Positions 46,093 to 56,000 of a stretch of 64,000 nt of DNA are shown piece by piece. The stretch covers positions 186,001 to 250,000 of the forward strand of contig CAIUAN010000038.1 in NCBI GenBank assembly GCA_903897145.1. Reading direction: 5' to 3'. Both the position numbers and the translations under genes were made by a program. The notes beneath the pieces are model-generated. The model worked only from the letters and a program-made list of their open reading frames with translations, did no database searches and was not told where the DNA came from. How positions within the stretch are numbered: the stretch's first letter is position 1; the number at the start of each line of letters is the position of its first letter. The stretch comes from an uncultured Bacteroidia bacterium (GTDB lineage: Bacteria; Bacteroidota; Bacteroidia; Bacteroidales; Prolixibacteraceae).

Positions 46093-46136
46093 GAATTAGC
46101 TTTTCATGATCTAATTAAACCATAAAAAGCTAATTC
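46093..46136. repeat. 12-bp inverted repeat between proC and proB
   Basis: GAATTAGCTTTT (46093-46104) and AAAAGCTAATTC (46125-46136) are perfect complements with a 20-base loop. On the minus strand there is no good T-run after it, so it is more likely an RNA-processing or stability hairpin than a terminator. The whole 189-base gap (46012-46200) is otherwise featureless. Confidence 0.55.
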
Positions 46137-46200
46137 AGTTAGCAGTGACAGCCGTTGTAAAAATAAGCTTAATCTACCAATTTTACTGCCTAAATCCGTA

Positions 46201-47004
46201 CTATTTTGAAGAATTAATTTTGTTATATGAGGTCAGAATACCTTTAATAATTGAGGCAGAGAATCCTCTATGCTCCATCTCATTCAATCCTGAGATTGTA
46301 ATTCCCTTGGGTGTTGTCACCTTATCGATCTCTTCCTCAGGATGGTTGCCGGTTTGAATAACCAATTCAGCAGCTCCTTTTACCGTTTGAGCCACAATTT
46401 TTTGAGCTATCTCAGGTGTAAATCCTATTTCAACACCACCTTGAATGGCAGCACGAATAAAGCGAAGGGCGAAAGCAATATTACAAGCACCTAAAACGGT
46501 CGCAGAAGCCATTAAATCTTCATTGATCAGAATAACTTCACCTAAACATTCAAAAAGTTCAGTAACTAAATCAATCTGAGCTGGAGTGCAAGCTGGAGCA
46601 GCAATCAAAGTCATGGACTCTTGAAGAGCGACTGCGGTATTGGGCATAACTCGCAATGGGATAACGAACGAGGGAAGGTGTTCACTCATCTGTGCAACAC
46701 TTATTCCGGTCATCAAGGAAGCCACTAATTGACCCTCCTTAAGACTTGACTTAATCTCGGTGAAAATCTCAACTGCCTGATAGGGCTTTACAGCCACGAT
46801 AACGATATCTGCCTTTGAGACTGCGTGTTTATTATCTTTAACAATGGTAACACCCTTAGCAGATAAATCGTCTAATAACTCAACTCGTCTGCGTGAAACA
46901 GTCAATTGAGAGGCAGGAATACCCGATTTTAGAAAACCATCGGCAACCGAACGACCAAGATTTCCTCCTCCAACGATTGCAATATTTAATTTCTTAATTT
47001 CCAT
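46201..47004 (-). CDS. proC: Pyrroline-5-carboxylate reductase
   Basis: A 267-residue ProC. The Rossmann segment IAIVGGGNLGRSVADGFL and the C-terminal ASATVLGACNIAFALRFIRA and VTTPKGITISGLNEME are diagnostic. It completes proline synthesis from the ProB/ProA product. It follows argD by 32 bases on the same strand. Confidence 0.96.
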   Translation of the reverse strand: MEIKKLNIAIVGGGNLGRSVADGFLKSGIPASQLTVSRRRVELLDDLSAKGVTIVKDNKHAVSKADIVIVAVKPYQAVEIFTEIKSSLKEGQLVASLMTGISVAQMSEHLPSFVIPLRVMPNTAVALQESMTLIAAPACTPAQIDLVTELFECLGEVILINEDLMASATVLGACNIAFALRFIRAAIQGGVEIGFTPEIAQKIVAQTVKGAAELVIQTGNHPEEEIDKVTTPKGITISGLNEMEHRGFSASIIKGILTSYNKINSSK

Positions 47005-47036
47005 ATAAAATTCTTAACCTATTTAGATGCTGCAAT

Positions 47037-48167
47037 TTACAAATTATTTAGCGTTTTTATTAAAGCATCCACAAAATGATCACACTGAACCTTCGTCAAT
47101 GTTAAAGGAGGGAGGATTCTAATCACATGAGATCCAGTGACACCTGTGAAAATTTTCTGATCGAAAAGCAGCTGTTTCCGCAATACTGCGATGGGAAAAT
47201 CAAATTCAATTCCAATCATTAAACCTTTACCTCTCACATCTTTAATTTGAGGAATCTTAGATAATCGTTCAAATAAATACCCACCCACCTCGAAAGCGTT
47301 TTCAACGAGATGTTCATTTTTCAATACATCAAGAACAGCTATTCCGGCAGCGCAAGCTAAATAATTACCGCCAAATGTTGTTCCTAGCATTCCAGACCAA
47401 GGTTTTAAATCGGGTGCGATTAGGATACCGCCAATTGGAAAGCCGTTTCCCATCCCTTTAGCGACAGAAATTATATCCGCTTTTATATCGGCATGTTGGT
47501 GAGCAAAGAATTTGCCGCTTCTCCCATATCCCGATTGTATCTCATCTAAAATAAGTACAGCTCCATATTTTTTACAAAGCTGTGAAGCCGATTGCAAGAA
47601 TTTCGGATCTGGAACAATACAACCACCTACGCCTTGAATACCCTCTATGATTACAGCAGCCACATCACCTTTTTTCAAGGCTGACTCAAGTTGAGCTGCA
47701 TCATTAAGAGGCAAAATTGTTCGAACCACCGTATCGTTCAATGGTGAGATTATTTTAGGATTATCAGTGATAGCTACTGCAGCAGAAGTCCGACCATGAA
47801 ATGCATTTTCAAATGCTATGATTCTCCCCTTGCCGGTGTGAAAAGAGGCCAACTTCAACGCGTTTTCATTCGCTTCAGCGCCTGAATTACATAAAAATAA
47901 AGAGTAATCAGAATAGCCTGATAAGTCACCTAGTTTTTGAGCCAACTCCTCTTGCATTGGATTCTGCACTGAGTTGGAATAAAAGCCAATATGACGGAGC
48001 TGATTCGCAAGTTTTGCAACATAATGAGGATGTGAATGGCCGATCGAAATAACAGCATGACCTCCATATAAATCGAGGTAATCCACACCATTCTCATCGG
48101 TTATATAGCATCCATTGGCCGAGACCGGATTTATATCAAAAAGCGGATAGACATCAAATAGTTTCAT
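47037..48167 (-). CDS. argD: Acylornithine aminotransferase
   Basis: A 376-residue class III PLP aminotransferase converting N-acylglutamate semialdehyde to N-acylornithine. Key segments are LCNSGAEANENALKLA, AFENAFHGRTSAAVAI, LILDEIQSGYGRSGKFFA with the PLP Asp, and ISVAKGMGNGFPIGG with the Schiff-base Lys. It lies between argC and proC in the cluster; use of acetyl or succinyl substrate is not visible from sequence. Confidence 0.94.
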   Translation of the reverse strand: MKLFDVYPLFDINPVSANGCYITDENGVDYLDLYGGHAVISIGHSHPHYVAKLANQLRHIGFYSNSVQNPMQEELAQKLGDLSGYSDYSLFLCNSGAEANENALKLASFHTGKGRIIAFENAFHGRTSAAVAITDNPKIISPLNDTVVRTILPLNDAAQLESALKKGDVAAVIIEGIQGVGGCIVPDPKFLQSASQLCKKYGAVLILDEIQSGYGRSGKFFAHQHADIKADIISVAKGMGNGFPIGGILIAPDLKPWSGMLGTTFGGNYLACAAGIAVLDVLKNEHLVENAFEVGGYLFERLSKIPQIKDVRGKGLMIGIEFDFPIAVLRKQLLFDQKIFTGVTGSHVIRILPPLTLTKVQCDHFVDALIKTLNNL

Positions 48168-48226
48168 GGTATATTATTTATCATCAATACCCTTTAGAAG
48201 AGCATAAATTGTAGAAATTCAGTTTA

Positions 48227-49195
48227 TTAAAATCCAATTGCCTTAAGACTTAATCCGCACCGTTCGTCAAAACCAAACATGAGGTTCATGTTTTGAACAG
48301 CCTGACCAGATGCACCTTTAAGCAAATTATCAATGCATGATAGAATCATCAATTTATCACCATGTTTCTCTAAGTAAACCAAGCCTTTATTTGTGTTCAC
48401 AACTTGCTTTAGATCAGGATTTTCAGTGGTAACATTTACAAACGGATGAGTCGCATAAAAAGAGGTATAAAGTTTCATGGCTTCAGCTATCGTCCCTTCA
48501 AATTTTGTATAAGCCATCACAAAAATTCCTCGGGTGTGATTTCCACGAACAGGAATAAAGTTCAAAGCCTTTTTGAAGTTAGGCTGAGCTTGCAACAGAC
48601 TCTCTCCTATCTCGCCCAGATGCTGGTGTTCAAAAGCTTTATAGACTGATAAGTTATTATCTCTCCAGCTAAAGTGAGAAGTTTTAGTGGGCGCCTGACC
48701 TGCTCCCGTTGAGCCTGTAATCGCATTCACATGAATCTCGTCGATTAACAACCCATCAGAAGCCAATGGAAGAAGGGCTAACTGAATCGCTGTCGCAAAA
48801 CAGCCTGGATTAGCAACTCTTTTAGATTGAACTATTTGTGATCGATTAAGTTCTGGTAAGCCATAAACAAAATCGTTACCAGCCCGTTTTAACCTAAAGT
48901 CATGACTTAGGTCTATAATTTTTAAATTATCAGGGATAGAAACGCTATTTAAATATTCAATTGATTTTCCATGACCAGAGCACAAAAACAACACATCAAT
49001 CTTAGTGAGATCAACATCGGAAAATGCAAGATCAGTATCTCCAAGAAGGTCGGTATGCACCGATGAGATTAGCGCCCCATTGTTACTTCCGCTCTGGATA
49101 TATTTTAGTTCAGCAAATGGATGAACCAATAAAATTCGAATGAGCTCACCTGCTGTGTAGCCGGCACCGCCAATAATTCCAACGCTGATTTTCAT
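48227..49195 (-). CDS. argC: N-acylglutamyl-phosphate reductase
   Basis: A 322-residue NADPH reductase. The start VGIIGGAGYTAGELIRILLV binds NADP, and VANPGCFATAIQLALLPLA carries the catalytic Cys. HTRGIFVMAY contains the conserved His region. Length is typical of the short bacterial ArgC. It is 11 bases downstream of argG and 59 before argD. Confidence 0.96.
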   Translation of the reverse strand: MKISVGIIGGAGYTAGELIRILLVHPFAELKYIQSGSNNGALISSVHTDLLGDTDLAFSDVDLTKIDVLFLCSGHGKSIEYLNSVSIPDNLKIIDLSHDFRLKRAGNDFVYGLPELNRSQIVQSKRVANPGCFATAIQLALLPLASDGLLIDEIHVNAITGSTGAGQAPTKTSHFSWRDNNLSVYKAFEHQHLGEIGESLLQAQPNFKKALNFIPVRGNHTRGIFVMAYTKFEGTIAEAMKLYTSFYATHPFVNVTTENPDLKQVVNTNKGLVYLEKHGDKLMILSCIDNLLKGASGQAVQNMNLMFGFDERCGLSLKAIGF

Positions 49196-49206
49196 AAGTT
49201 CATTTC

Positions 49207-50397
49207 TTATTTTTTATTTACTGCGTGATAAATTTTCAACTGATTACCTAAGATTTTGGTAAACCCTTTGGCATCATCAGCCGTCCACCCTTTATTCATC
49301 TCTCCATATTGACCAAACTCTGACTTCATCAAATCATGATCTGACTCAATTCCAATCAATTGGAAATGGTATGGACGTAAAGCAATACTTACTTTTCCAG
49401 TGACATTTTCTTGAGTATTTTCAAGAAATTTCTCAATATCGCGCATCACAGGCTCGAGGTACATCGCTTCATGCAAAAACATACCATACCAGTTACCTAG
49501 CTGCTCTTTCCAATATTGTTGCCATTTGGTGAGCGTATGTTTCTCTAACATCTGGTGAGCCTTGATAATCAACATTGGCGCAGCAGCCTCGAAGCCCACA
49601 CGACCTTTAATCCCAATTATAGTATCACCGATATGCATATCGCGGCCGATTGCCCAAGCAGAGCCGAGTTTTTCAACTTCATTAATCGCATCAACGCTAT
49701 TTTTAAATTTCTTTCCATTGACACCAATGAGTTCTCCCTTTAAGAAATCAACAGAAATAATCTCTTCGCCTTCTTTCTGCAAGTGTGTTGGATAGGCCTC
49801 TTCCGGGAGTGTCTGTTCGCTATGCAAAGTCTCTTTGCCGCCAATACTTGTTCCCCAAAGACCTTTATTGACAGAGTAAGCCATTTTTTCAAAATTATCA
49901 ACTACACCATGCTTCCGCAGATAATCGATCTCCGCATCACGTGACAACTCTAAGTCACGAGTAGGTGTTAATATTTTGATCTCTGGTGCCAGAACATCAA
50001 AGGCCAAATCAAATCGTATTTGATCATTTCCTGCACCCGTGCTTCCGTGTGCCACATGAGTAGCACCAATACTTTTCGCGTAATTGATTACGGCAAGAGC
50101 TTGAAAGATACGTTCTGAACTAACAGATATTGGATATGTATTATTTCGCAACACATTTCCATACACCATATATCGAATCCCTTTTTGGTAATACTCATCG
50201 GTTACGTCAAGCAATTTATGTGATTTAACACCTAATGAATAGGCCTTTTTCTCAATTACAGCTAGCTCTTCTTTCGAAAATCCCCCTGTATTTGCAATGG
50301 CGCTATGCACTTCCATCCCTTTTTCGACTGACAAATAAATTGCACAAAACGAAGTATCCAACCCTCCGCTAAATGCCAGAACTACCTTTTCTTTCAT
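49207..50397 (-). CDS. argG: Argininosuccinate synthase
   Basis: A 396-residue ArgG that joins citrulline and aspartate using ATP. The N-terminal P-loop KVVLAFSGGLDTSFC binds ATP; GSTGAGNDQIRFDLAF and NKGLWGTSIGGKE are substrate regions. It is third in the cluster, 51 bases after the GNAT gene. argH, which handles its product, is elsewhere in the window. Confidence 0.97.
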   Translation of the reverse strand: MKEKVVLAFSGGLDTSFCAIYLSVEKGMEVHSAIANTGGFSKEELAVIEKKAYSLGVKSHKLLDVTDEYYQKGIRYMVYGNVLRNNTYPISVSSERIFQALAVINYAKSIGATHVAHGSTGAGNDQIRFDLAFDVLAPEIKILTPTRDLELSRDAEIDYLRKHGVVDNFEKMAYSVNKGLWGTSIGGKETLHSEQTLPEEAYPTHLQKEGEEIISVDFLKGELIGVNGKKFKNSVDAINEVEKLGSAWAIGRDMHIGDTIIGIKGRVGFEAAAPMLIIKAHQMLEKHTLTKWQQYWKEQLGNWYGMFLHEAMYLEPVMRDIEKFLENTQENVTGKVSIALRPYHFQLIGIESDHDLMKSEFGQYGEMNKGWTADDAKGFTKILGNQLKIYHAVNKK

Positions 50398-50448
50398 GGA
50401 AATATACTTTTGATAATTTAATTTAATACGATAAAAAAACGTTTGTGA

Positions 50449-51138
50449 TCAATGACCTAGGATAATAATTTTCTTCCAGTCGATATCAGAGAATGAAAAT
50501 TTCTCTGTTTTACGCTTCTCCAACCAATCTTTATAGATTTTAAAAGGGGTCTTTGGCTTTTGTTTTTTGTTCTCCCAAGCAGGGTCATAAATCATACCAG
50601 TGCACAAACATTTTGATTTTCCCATCCTCAACAAGATATCGTAGTTGACGCAACTTTGACACCCTTTCCAGAATTGCTCATCATCGGTAAGCTCAGAGAA
50701 CGTTACCGGACGATAACCCAGTTCTGAATTGATTTTCATGACCGCCAATCCTGTCGTTAGTCCGAATAGTTTGGCACTTGGAAATTTAGAACGTGACAAT
50801 TCAAAAGCTCTTAGTTTTATGCTACGAGCCAATCCGTGTCCACGGTAATCCCAATGAACAATAAGTCCAGAATTAGCCACATAACGACCATCATTCCATG
50901 TTTCGATGTAGCAGAAGCCAGCAAATTTATCACCATCAATCGCAATAATTGCCTTGCCTTCTGAAATTTTAGAAGCGATATATTCATGTGAACGCCGAGC
51001 GATGCCCGTTCCGCGTTCAAGTGAAGCCTTTTCAATCGTATCATTAATCTCATCAACGAAACGCAAATGCTCCTCTCCAGCTACCAAGACCTGTATGTCA
51101 GATTTTGGCTCAACTAAATCTTTTTTCTTAAAAATCAT
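50449..51138 (-). CDS. GNAT acyltransferase with Cys-rich tail, candidate N-acylglutamate synthase
   Basis: A 229-residue protein. The GNAT acyl-CoA fold spans about residues 15-150; the CoA-binding motif is YRGHGLAR (98-105, RxxGxA pattern). The C-terminal part has Cys160, Cys163, Cys177 and Cys179 in CxxC and CxC pairs, a likely metal site. It lies between argR and argG, 20 bases from argR. The cluster has no argA or argJ, so this is the natural candidate for the first step, making N-acetyl- or N-succinylglutamate. I recall that a Bacteroides gene in this position has been proposed as N-succinylglutamate synthase on genetic grounds. The fold is seen; the role is inference. Confidence 0.8.
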   Translation of the reverse strand: MIFKKKDLVEPKSDIQVLVAGEEHLRFVDEINDTIEKASLERGTGIARRSHEYIASKISEGKAIIAIDGDKFAGFCYIETWNDGRYVANSGLIVHWDYRGHGLARSIKLRAFELSRSKFPSAKLFGLTTGLAVMKINSELGYRPVTFSELTDDEQFWKGCQSCVNYDILLRMGKSKCLCTGMIYDPAWENKKQKPKTPFKIYKDWLEKRKTEKFSFSDIDWKKIIILGH

Positions 51139-51158
51139 AGCGTTATATTATACGAAGC

Positions 51159-51644
51159 TTAAATTTTACTCTCTAATTTGGGCATAATTGATTTCAGAAT
51201 TTGAATTACATCGCTTCTGCCAATGCCTTCTCTCATAATAAGCAAGATGGTGTCATCGCCAGCCACTGTGCCCAATATCTCATAAGGATTCACCTTATCT
51301 ATCAAGATGGCAACGCTATTAGCATACCCAGGCAATGTCTTTACAACGCCAAGGTTCGATGAAAATTCGATACCAATGACGCCATCCGCCATATATTCTC
51401 GCTGCAAGGCGACCATAGACTGGGACGTATTCCCCTGATCAGCAGACGAAAGGCGGTAGACATAACCACCGAGGTCGTCGGTCACCTTGTTTATGTGTAT
51501 AGCCTTTAAATCACGTGACAAAGTAGCCTGAGTAACCTCACAGCCTAAATCATGTAAACGGTTCTGTAAATCGTCCTGACTGCTAATTACCTCTTCCGAA
51601 ATAATTTTTTTAATTAACAGCATTCTTTGAGTTCTATTTTTCAT
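51159..51644 (-). CDS. argR: Arginine repressor
   Basis: A 161-residue ArgR/AhrC. The N-terminal winged helix (about 1-75) has ISSQDDLQNRLHDLGCEVTQATLSRDLKAI, and the C-terminal oligomerisation/arginine-binding domain has GTVAGDDTILLIMREG with the paired Asp that bind L-arginine. It is the first gene of the arg/pro cluster and is preceded by TGAAT repeats, so it should repress itself and the divergent carAB. Confidence 0.96.
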   Translation of the reverse strand: MKNRTQRMLLIKKIISEEVISSQDDLQNRLHDLGCEVTQATLSRDLKAIHINKVTDDLGGYVYRLSSADQGNTSQSMVALQREYMADGVIGIEFSSNLGVVKTLPGYANSVAILIDKVNPYEILGTVAGDDTILLIMREGIGRSDVIQILKSIMPKLESKI

Positions 51645-51658
51645 AGAAAAATCAGATC

Positions 51659-51780
51659 AATGAATATTTATTCTATTAAAGAGCACAAAAATATACACTA
51701 TTTATGTATAAATCAAGAAAAAATGAATATTTATTAAAAAATAATATTATTAATGAATTTTTTATGAATATTTATAAATT
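51659..51780. promoter_or_regulatory. ARG-box-like operator cluster
   Basis: TGAAT-containing elements occur at 51659-51675 (AATGAATATTTATTCTA, near palindrome), 51721-51738, 51752-51760 and 51763-51780. They resemble ARG boxes (TGAAT-N4-ATTCA). The first is just downstream of the predicted argR start site and the second just upstream of its -33; the last lies before the carA -33. Binding by ArgR is inferred from resemblance and location. Confidence 0.65.
51686..51716 (-). promoter_or_regulatory. Promoter of the argR cluster
   Basis: On the minus strand TTG (51714-51716), 20 bases, then TATTTTTG (51686-51693), matching TTG-N17-23-TAnnTTTG. Predicted start of transcription is near 51680, inside or next to the first ARG-box-like element. 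Confidence 0.6.
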
Positions 51781-51793
51781 TTCATAGATTACG

Positions 51794-51824
51794 TTGTGAT
51801 TTTCGCAGAAATAAATTACATTTG
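51794..51824 (+). promoter_or_regulatory. Promoter of carAB
   Basis: TTG at 51794-51796, 20 bases, then TACATTTG at 51817-51824, a full match to the phylum pattern. Predicted start near 51831, giving a leader of about 138 bases that contains the leader ORF and terminator. Confidence 0.65.
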
Positions 51825-51853
51825 CAGCTGTGCGACATCAACTAAGAATATCG

Positions 51854-51901
51854 ATGAAGAAGACGCCGAAAAATGCGTTTTTACTACTGACTAAAAGGTA
51901 G
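51854..51901 (+). CDS. Putative carAB leader peptide
   Basis: ATG at 51854 opens a 15-codon frame, MKKTPKNAFLLLTKR, ending with an AGG Arg codon and TAG. The frame spans the left arm and loop of the terminator hairpin just before carA, and the Arg and stop codons fall in its loop and right arm. A ribosome pausing there would block the hairpin. The single Arg codon makes the sensing idea tentative; a chance ORF is possible. Confidence 0.5.
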   Translation: MKKTPKNAFLLLTKR

Positions 51902-51919
51902 TGAAAACGCATTTTTTTT
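51866..51919 (+). terminator. Premature terminator in the carAB leader
   Basis: AAATGCGTTTTTACTAC pairs with GTAGTGAAAACGCATTT (about 17 bp, one G-T wobble) around a short loop near 51888-51898, and is followed by an eight-T run (51912-51919). It sits 50 bases upstream of the carA start and downstream of the carA promoter, so it must be bypassed for carAB expression. This is the layout of a transcription attenuator. Confidence 0.8.
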
Positions 51920-51968
51920 GAGAATTAAAGTTTCGAATTTATGTTAACCCGAGAAAAATAAGCTTGTA

Positions 51969-53048
51969 ATGCGAAAAGTAAAACTGATTCTTGAGGATGG
52001 AACAGTATTAGAAGGGAAATCATTTGGCTACGAAAAATCGGTTGCCGGCGAGGTTGTTTTTTACACCGCCATGACTGGATATCCAGAGAGCCTTACTGAT
52101 CCATCATATACTGGACAAATACTCGTCTCAACCTATCCGTTAATCGGAAACTATGGCGTACCCAAAGATTTAATCGAAGATGGGATACACAAACATTTTG
52201 AATCGAACAAGATTCATATTACAGGGTTAATTATCTCAGACTACTCGGTTGGATTCAGTCATTGGAATGCGATGATGAGCTTAGGAGACTGGTTAAAATC
52301 GCAAGAAATACCAGGTCTTTACGACATAGATACTCGATTACTAACCAAGATACTTCGCGAGAAGGGTTCTTTACTGGGTAAGATAGAGTTTGAATCTGAA
52401 GAGATTGAATTCTTCGATCCCAACCTTTCTAATCTAGTCGCCATAGCAAGTACCGATCAAGTTATAACCTATGGCAATGGAGCTTATAAAATTGTGATGG
52501 TCGACTGCGGCGTAAAGAACAACATCATCCGCTGCCTAATCAAAAGAAACACAACGGTGATCAGAGTACCTTGGGACTATGATTTCACCACATTAGAATA
52601 CGATGGTTTATTTCTCACTAATGGACCGGGTGATCCAGCCATGTGCGACATCACCGTTAAGCATATTAAGGTTGCCATAGCTCAAGAAAAACCAATCATG
52701 GGAATCTGCTTGGGCAATCAGCTTCTCGGACTTGCTGCAGGAGCAGAGACCTACAAACTTAAATACGGACATCGGAGTCACAACCAACCGGTGCTTCTGA
52801 ATGGCACAAACAGGTGTTTCATAACCTCGCAAAATCATGGGTTTGCCATAGCTACGGAAACATTGCCAAGCGAATGGGAATCTTTATTTGTCAATGTAAA
52901 TGACAATACCAACGAAGGCATTCGACATAAAACGAAACCTTTCTTCTCTACTCAATTTCACCCTGAGGCCTCATCTGGACCAGTGGACACAGAATTTTTG
53001 TTTGATGATTTTATTGAAAGTGTAAAAAAAAATAAGTCAGGTAAATGA
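51969..53048 (+). CDS. carA: Carbamoyl-phosphate synthase, small (glutaminase) subunit
   Basis: A 359-residue CarA. The N-terminal domain starts VKLILEDGTVLEGKSFGY; the class I glutaminase domain has IMGICLGNQLLGLAAGA with the nucleophile Cys and STQFHPEASSGP with the catalytic His/Glu. It releases ammonia from glutamine for CarB. It overlaps carB by four bases (ATGA). Carbamoyl phosphate serves both argF' in the divergent cluster and pyrimidine synthesis. Confidence 0.98.
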   Translation: MRKVKLILEDGTVLEGKSFGYEKSVAGEVVFYTAMTGYPESLTDPSYTGQILVSTYPLIGNYGVPKDLIEDGIHKHFESNKIHITGLIISDYSVGFSHWNAMMSLGDWLKSQEIPGLYDIDTRLLTKILREKGSLLGKIEFESEEIEFFDPNLSNLVAIASTDQVITYGNGAYKIVMVDCGVKNNIIRCLIKRNTTVIRVPWDYDFTTLEYDGLFLTNGPGDPAMCDITVKHIKVAIAQEKPIMGICLGNQLLGLAAGAETYKLKYGHRSHNQPVLLNGTNRCFITSQNHGFAIATETLPSEWESLFVNVNDNTNEGIRHKTKPFFSTQFHPEASSGPVDTEFLFDDFIESVKKNKSGK

Positions 53049-56000
53049 TCAACTCAGCTATTAAAAAAGTAATCGTTTTAGGCTCGGGGGCCTTGAAAAT
53101 TGGAGAAGCAGGAGAATTTGACTACTCTGGATCGCAAGCGCTTAAAGCCCTTAAAGAAGAAGGCGTATACACCGTTCTGATCAATCCCAATATTGCAACC
53201 ATCCAAACATCTGAAGAGATAGCCGACAAAATCTATTTTCTTCCCGTTACGGCAACTTGGGTTGAGAAAGTTATCGAAAAAGAGAAACCAGACGGTATTC
53301 TGCTAGCTTTTGGTGGACAGACAGCCCTAAATTGCGGCGTTGATCTTTTCAGACAAGGCATCTTAGAAAAACACAACATCCAAGTTGTTGGGACGCCAGT
53401 ACAATCAATTATAAATACCGAAGACCGACAGATATTTGCCGATATCTTGCGCGAGATCGATGTCTTAACGCCTAAGAGTGTAGCCTGCGACACGATCGAA
53501 AAAGCACGCGAAGCGGCTAAAAAACTAGGATTTCCATTAATCATTAGAGCTGCTTATACCTTAGGAGGATTAGGCTCTGGTTTCTGTTCGAATGAAGAAG
53601 AGCTAAATAAACTAGCTGAAAACGCATTTAGTTATTCTCCTCAAATCCTTGTTGAAGAATCTATTAAAGGATGGAAAGAGGTAGAATACGAAGTTGTAAG
53701 AGATAAATACGACAATTGTATTACGGTTTGTAACATGGAAAATTTTGATCCTCTAGGAATTCATACTGGAGAATCAATTGTTGTCGCGCCATCGCAAACG
53801 CTATCAAATGACGAATACCACAAACTTAGAACGCTCTCCATTAAGATCATTCGCAAGATTGGTGTCGTTGGAGAGTGTAATGTTCAGTTTGCCCTTGATC
53901 CAAACTCTGAAGACTATCGGGTAATAGAGGTCAACGCACGTCTTTCGCGCTCATCAGCTTTAGCCTCAAAAGCAACTGGTTATCCGCTTGCCTTTGTGGC
54001 CGCAAAACTTGGATTAGGTTATGGTCTGCACGAATTAAAAAATTCGGTTACAAAAGTTACCACAGCATGTTTTGAGCCTGCCTTAGACTACGTCGTAGTT
54101 AAGATACCACGTTGGGATCTGAATAAATTCGAAGGTGTTTCAAAAACACTAGGATCAAGTATGAAGTCTGTAGGCGAAATTATGGCCATCGGACGATCTT
54201 TTGAGGAAGCCATTCAAAAAGGGATTAGAATGGTCGGAGGAGGCATGCATGGATTTGAGGGAAACCGTAGCGAAATGGAGATCACCGATATCGAAGGTGA
54301 ATTAAAAAATCCGACCGATCGTCGAATTTTTGCCATCGCAGAAGCCTTTCAAAATGGTTACTCAGTTGATAAAATCTGGGAGATCACTCGCATTGACAAG
54401 TGGTTTCTTCAGAAACTTAGCAACATCCATGATCTAAAAAATAGATTAATCGAATTCAATACCCTTGCGGAACTTCCTGTCGATCTTTTATTGCTCGCTA
54501 AAAAGCAAGGATATTCTGATTTTCAAATTGCCCGTCTGGTGATGAAAAATCCAGACAGTCAAATTCATAGCGACTTACTTAAGGTTAGAGCACACCGTAA
54601 AAGCTTAGGGATTACACCTGTAATCAAACAGATAGATACTTTAGCTGGTGAATATCCAGCACTTACAAACTACCTCTACGTCACCTACAATGGAACCGAA
54701 CATGACGTTGAGTTTCAACACGACCAAAAATCAGTTATCGTGCTCGGGTCGGGAGCTTATCGCATTGGGTCATCGGTTGAATTCGACTGGTGCTCTGTGA
54801 ATGCAGTCAACACAATACGAAAGGAAGGTTTTAGATCAATCATGATAAATTACAATCCTGAAACCGTATCTACCGATTATGACACCTGCGACAGATTATA
54901 TTTCGATGAACTAACACTTGAGCGAGTGCTAGATATTTGTGATCTTGAACAACCGCTTGGCACCGTACTTTCGATGGGTGGACAGATTCCGAATAACTTG
55001 GCGATGAGACTTCATAAACAAGGTATTCCGATCCTGGGAACAACAGCTGAAAAGATTGACAATGCGGAAGATCGTAATAAATTCTCCGCAATGCTTGACA
55101 GACTAGATGTAGATCAGCCACGTTGGAGCCAATTAACCACCATTGAAGACATCAATCGATTTGTTGATGAGGTTGGATTTCCTGTCTTGATACGTCCATC
55201 TTATGTGCTCTCTGGAGCTGCGATGAATGTCGTTTCAAATAAAGATCAACTGCACCATTTCCTGACCTTAGCAGCGCATGTTTCGAAAGAGCATCCAGTT
55301 GTAGTCTCTGAGTTTATCGAGAATGCGAAGGAGATCGAAGTTGATGCCGTAGCAAAAAATGGTGAGATTGTGGCTTACGCTATTTCTGAACACGTTGAAT
55401 TTGCCGGTGTTCACTCAGGCGATGCAACCATTGTTTTCCCTCCACAGAAACTGTATATCGAAACCATTCGAAGGATTAAAAAGATTTCTCGCAAGATCGC
55501 TTTAGCACTAGAAATCACGGGGCCATTCAATATTCAATATCTTGCAAAAGATAACGACATCAAAGTGATCGAATGTAACCTTCGGGCTTCGCGTTCATTC
55601 CCATTTGTGTCTAAGGTATTGCGTACCAATCTAATCGAGATTGCTACAAAAGCAATGCTAGATGTTCCGTTTGAGAAGCCAGACAAATCGCTTTTCGAAC
55701 TAGATTATGTTGGAGTAAAAGCTCCTCAGTTCTCGTTCCACAGATTACTAAATGCTGATCCAGTAACGGGTGTCGATATGGCCTCAACGGGCGAGGTTGC
55801 TTGTATTGGAGAGAACTTCTATGAAGCATTACTAAAATCAATGCTCTCTGTGGGTTATCGAATTCCAAAGAAAACAATTCTAATATCTTCTGGACCAACA
55901 AAAGGTAAAGTAGAGCTACTTGATAGTGCTCGAATGCTTAAAGAGAGAGACTTTACCATTTATGCGACTGGAGGAACTCACAACTTCTTCAAAGAGAATG

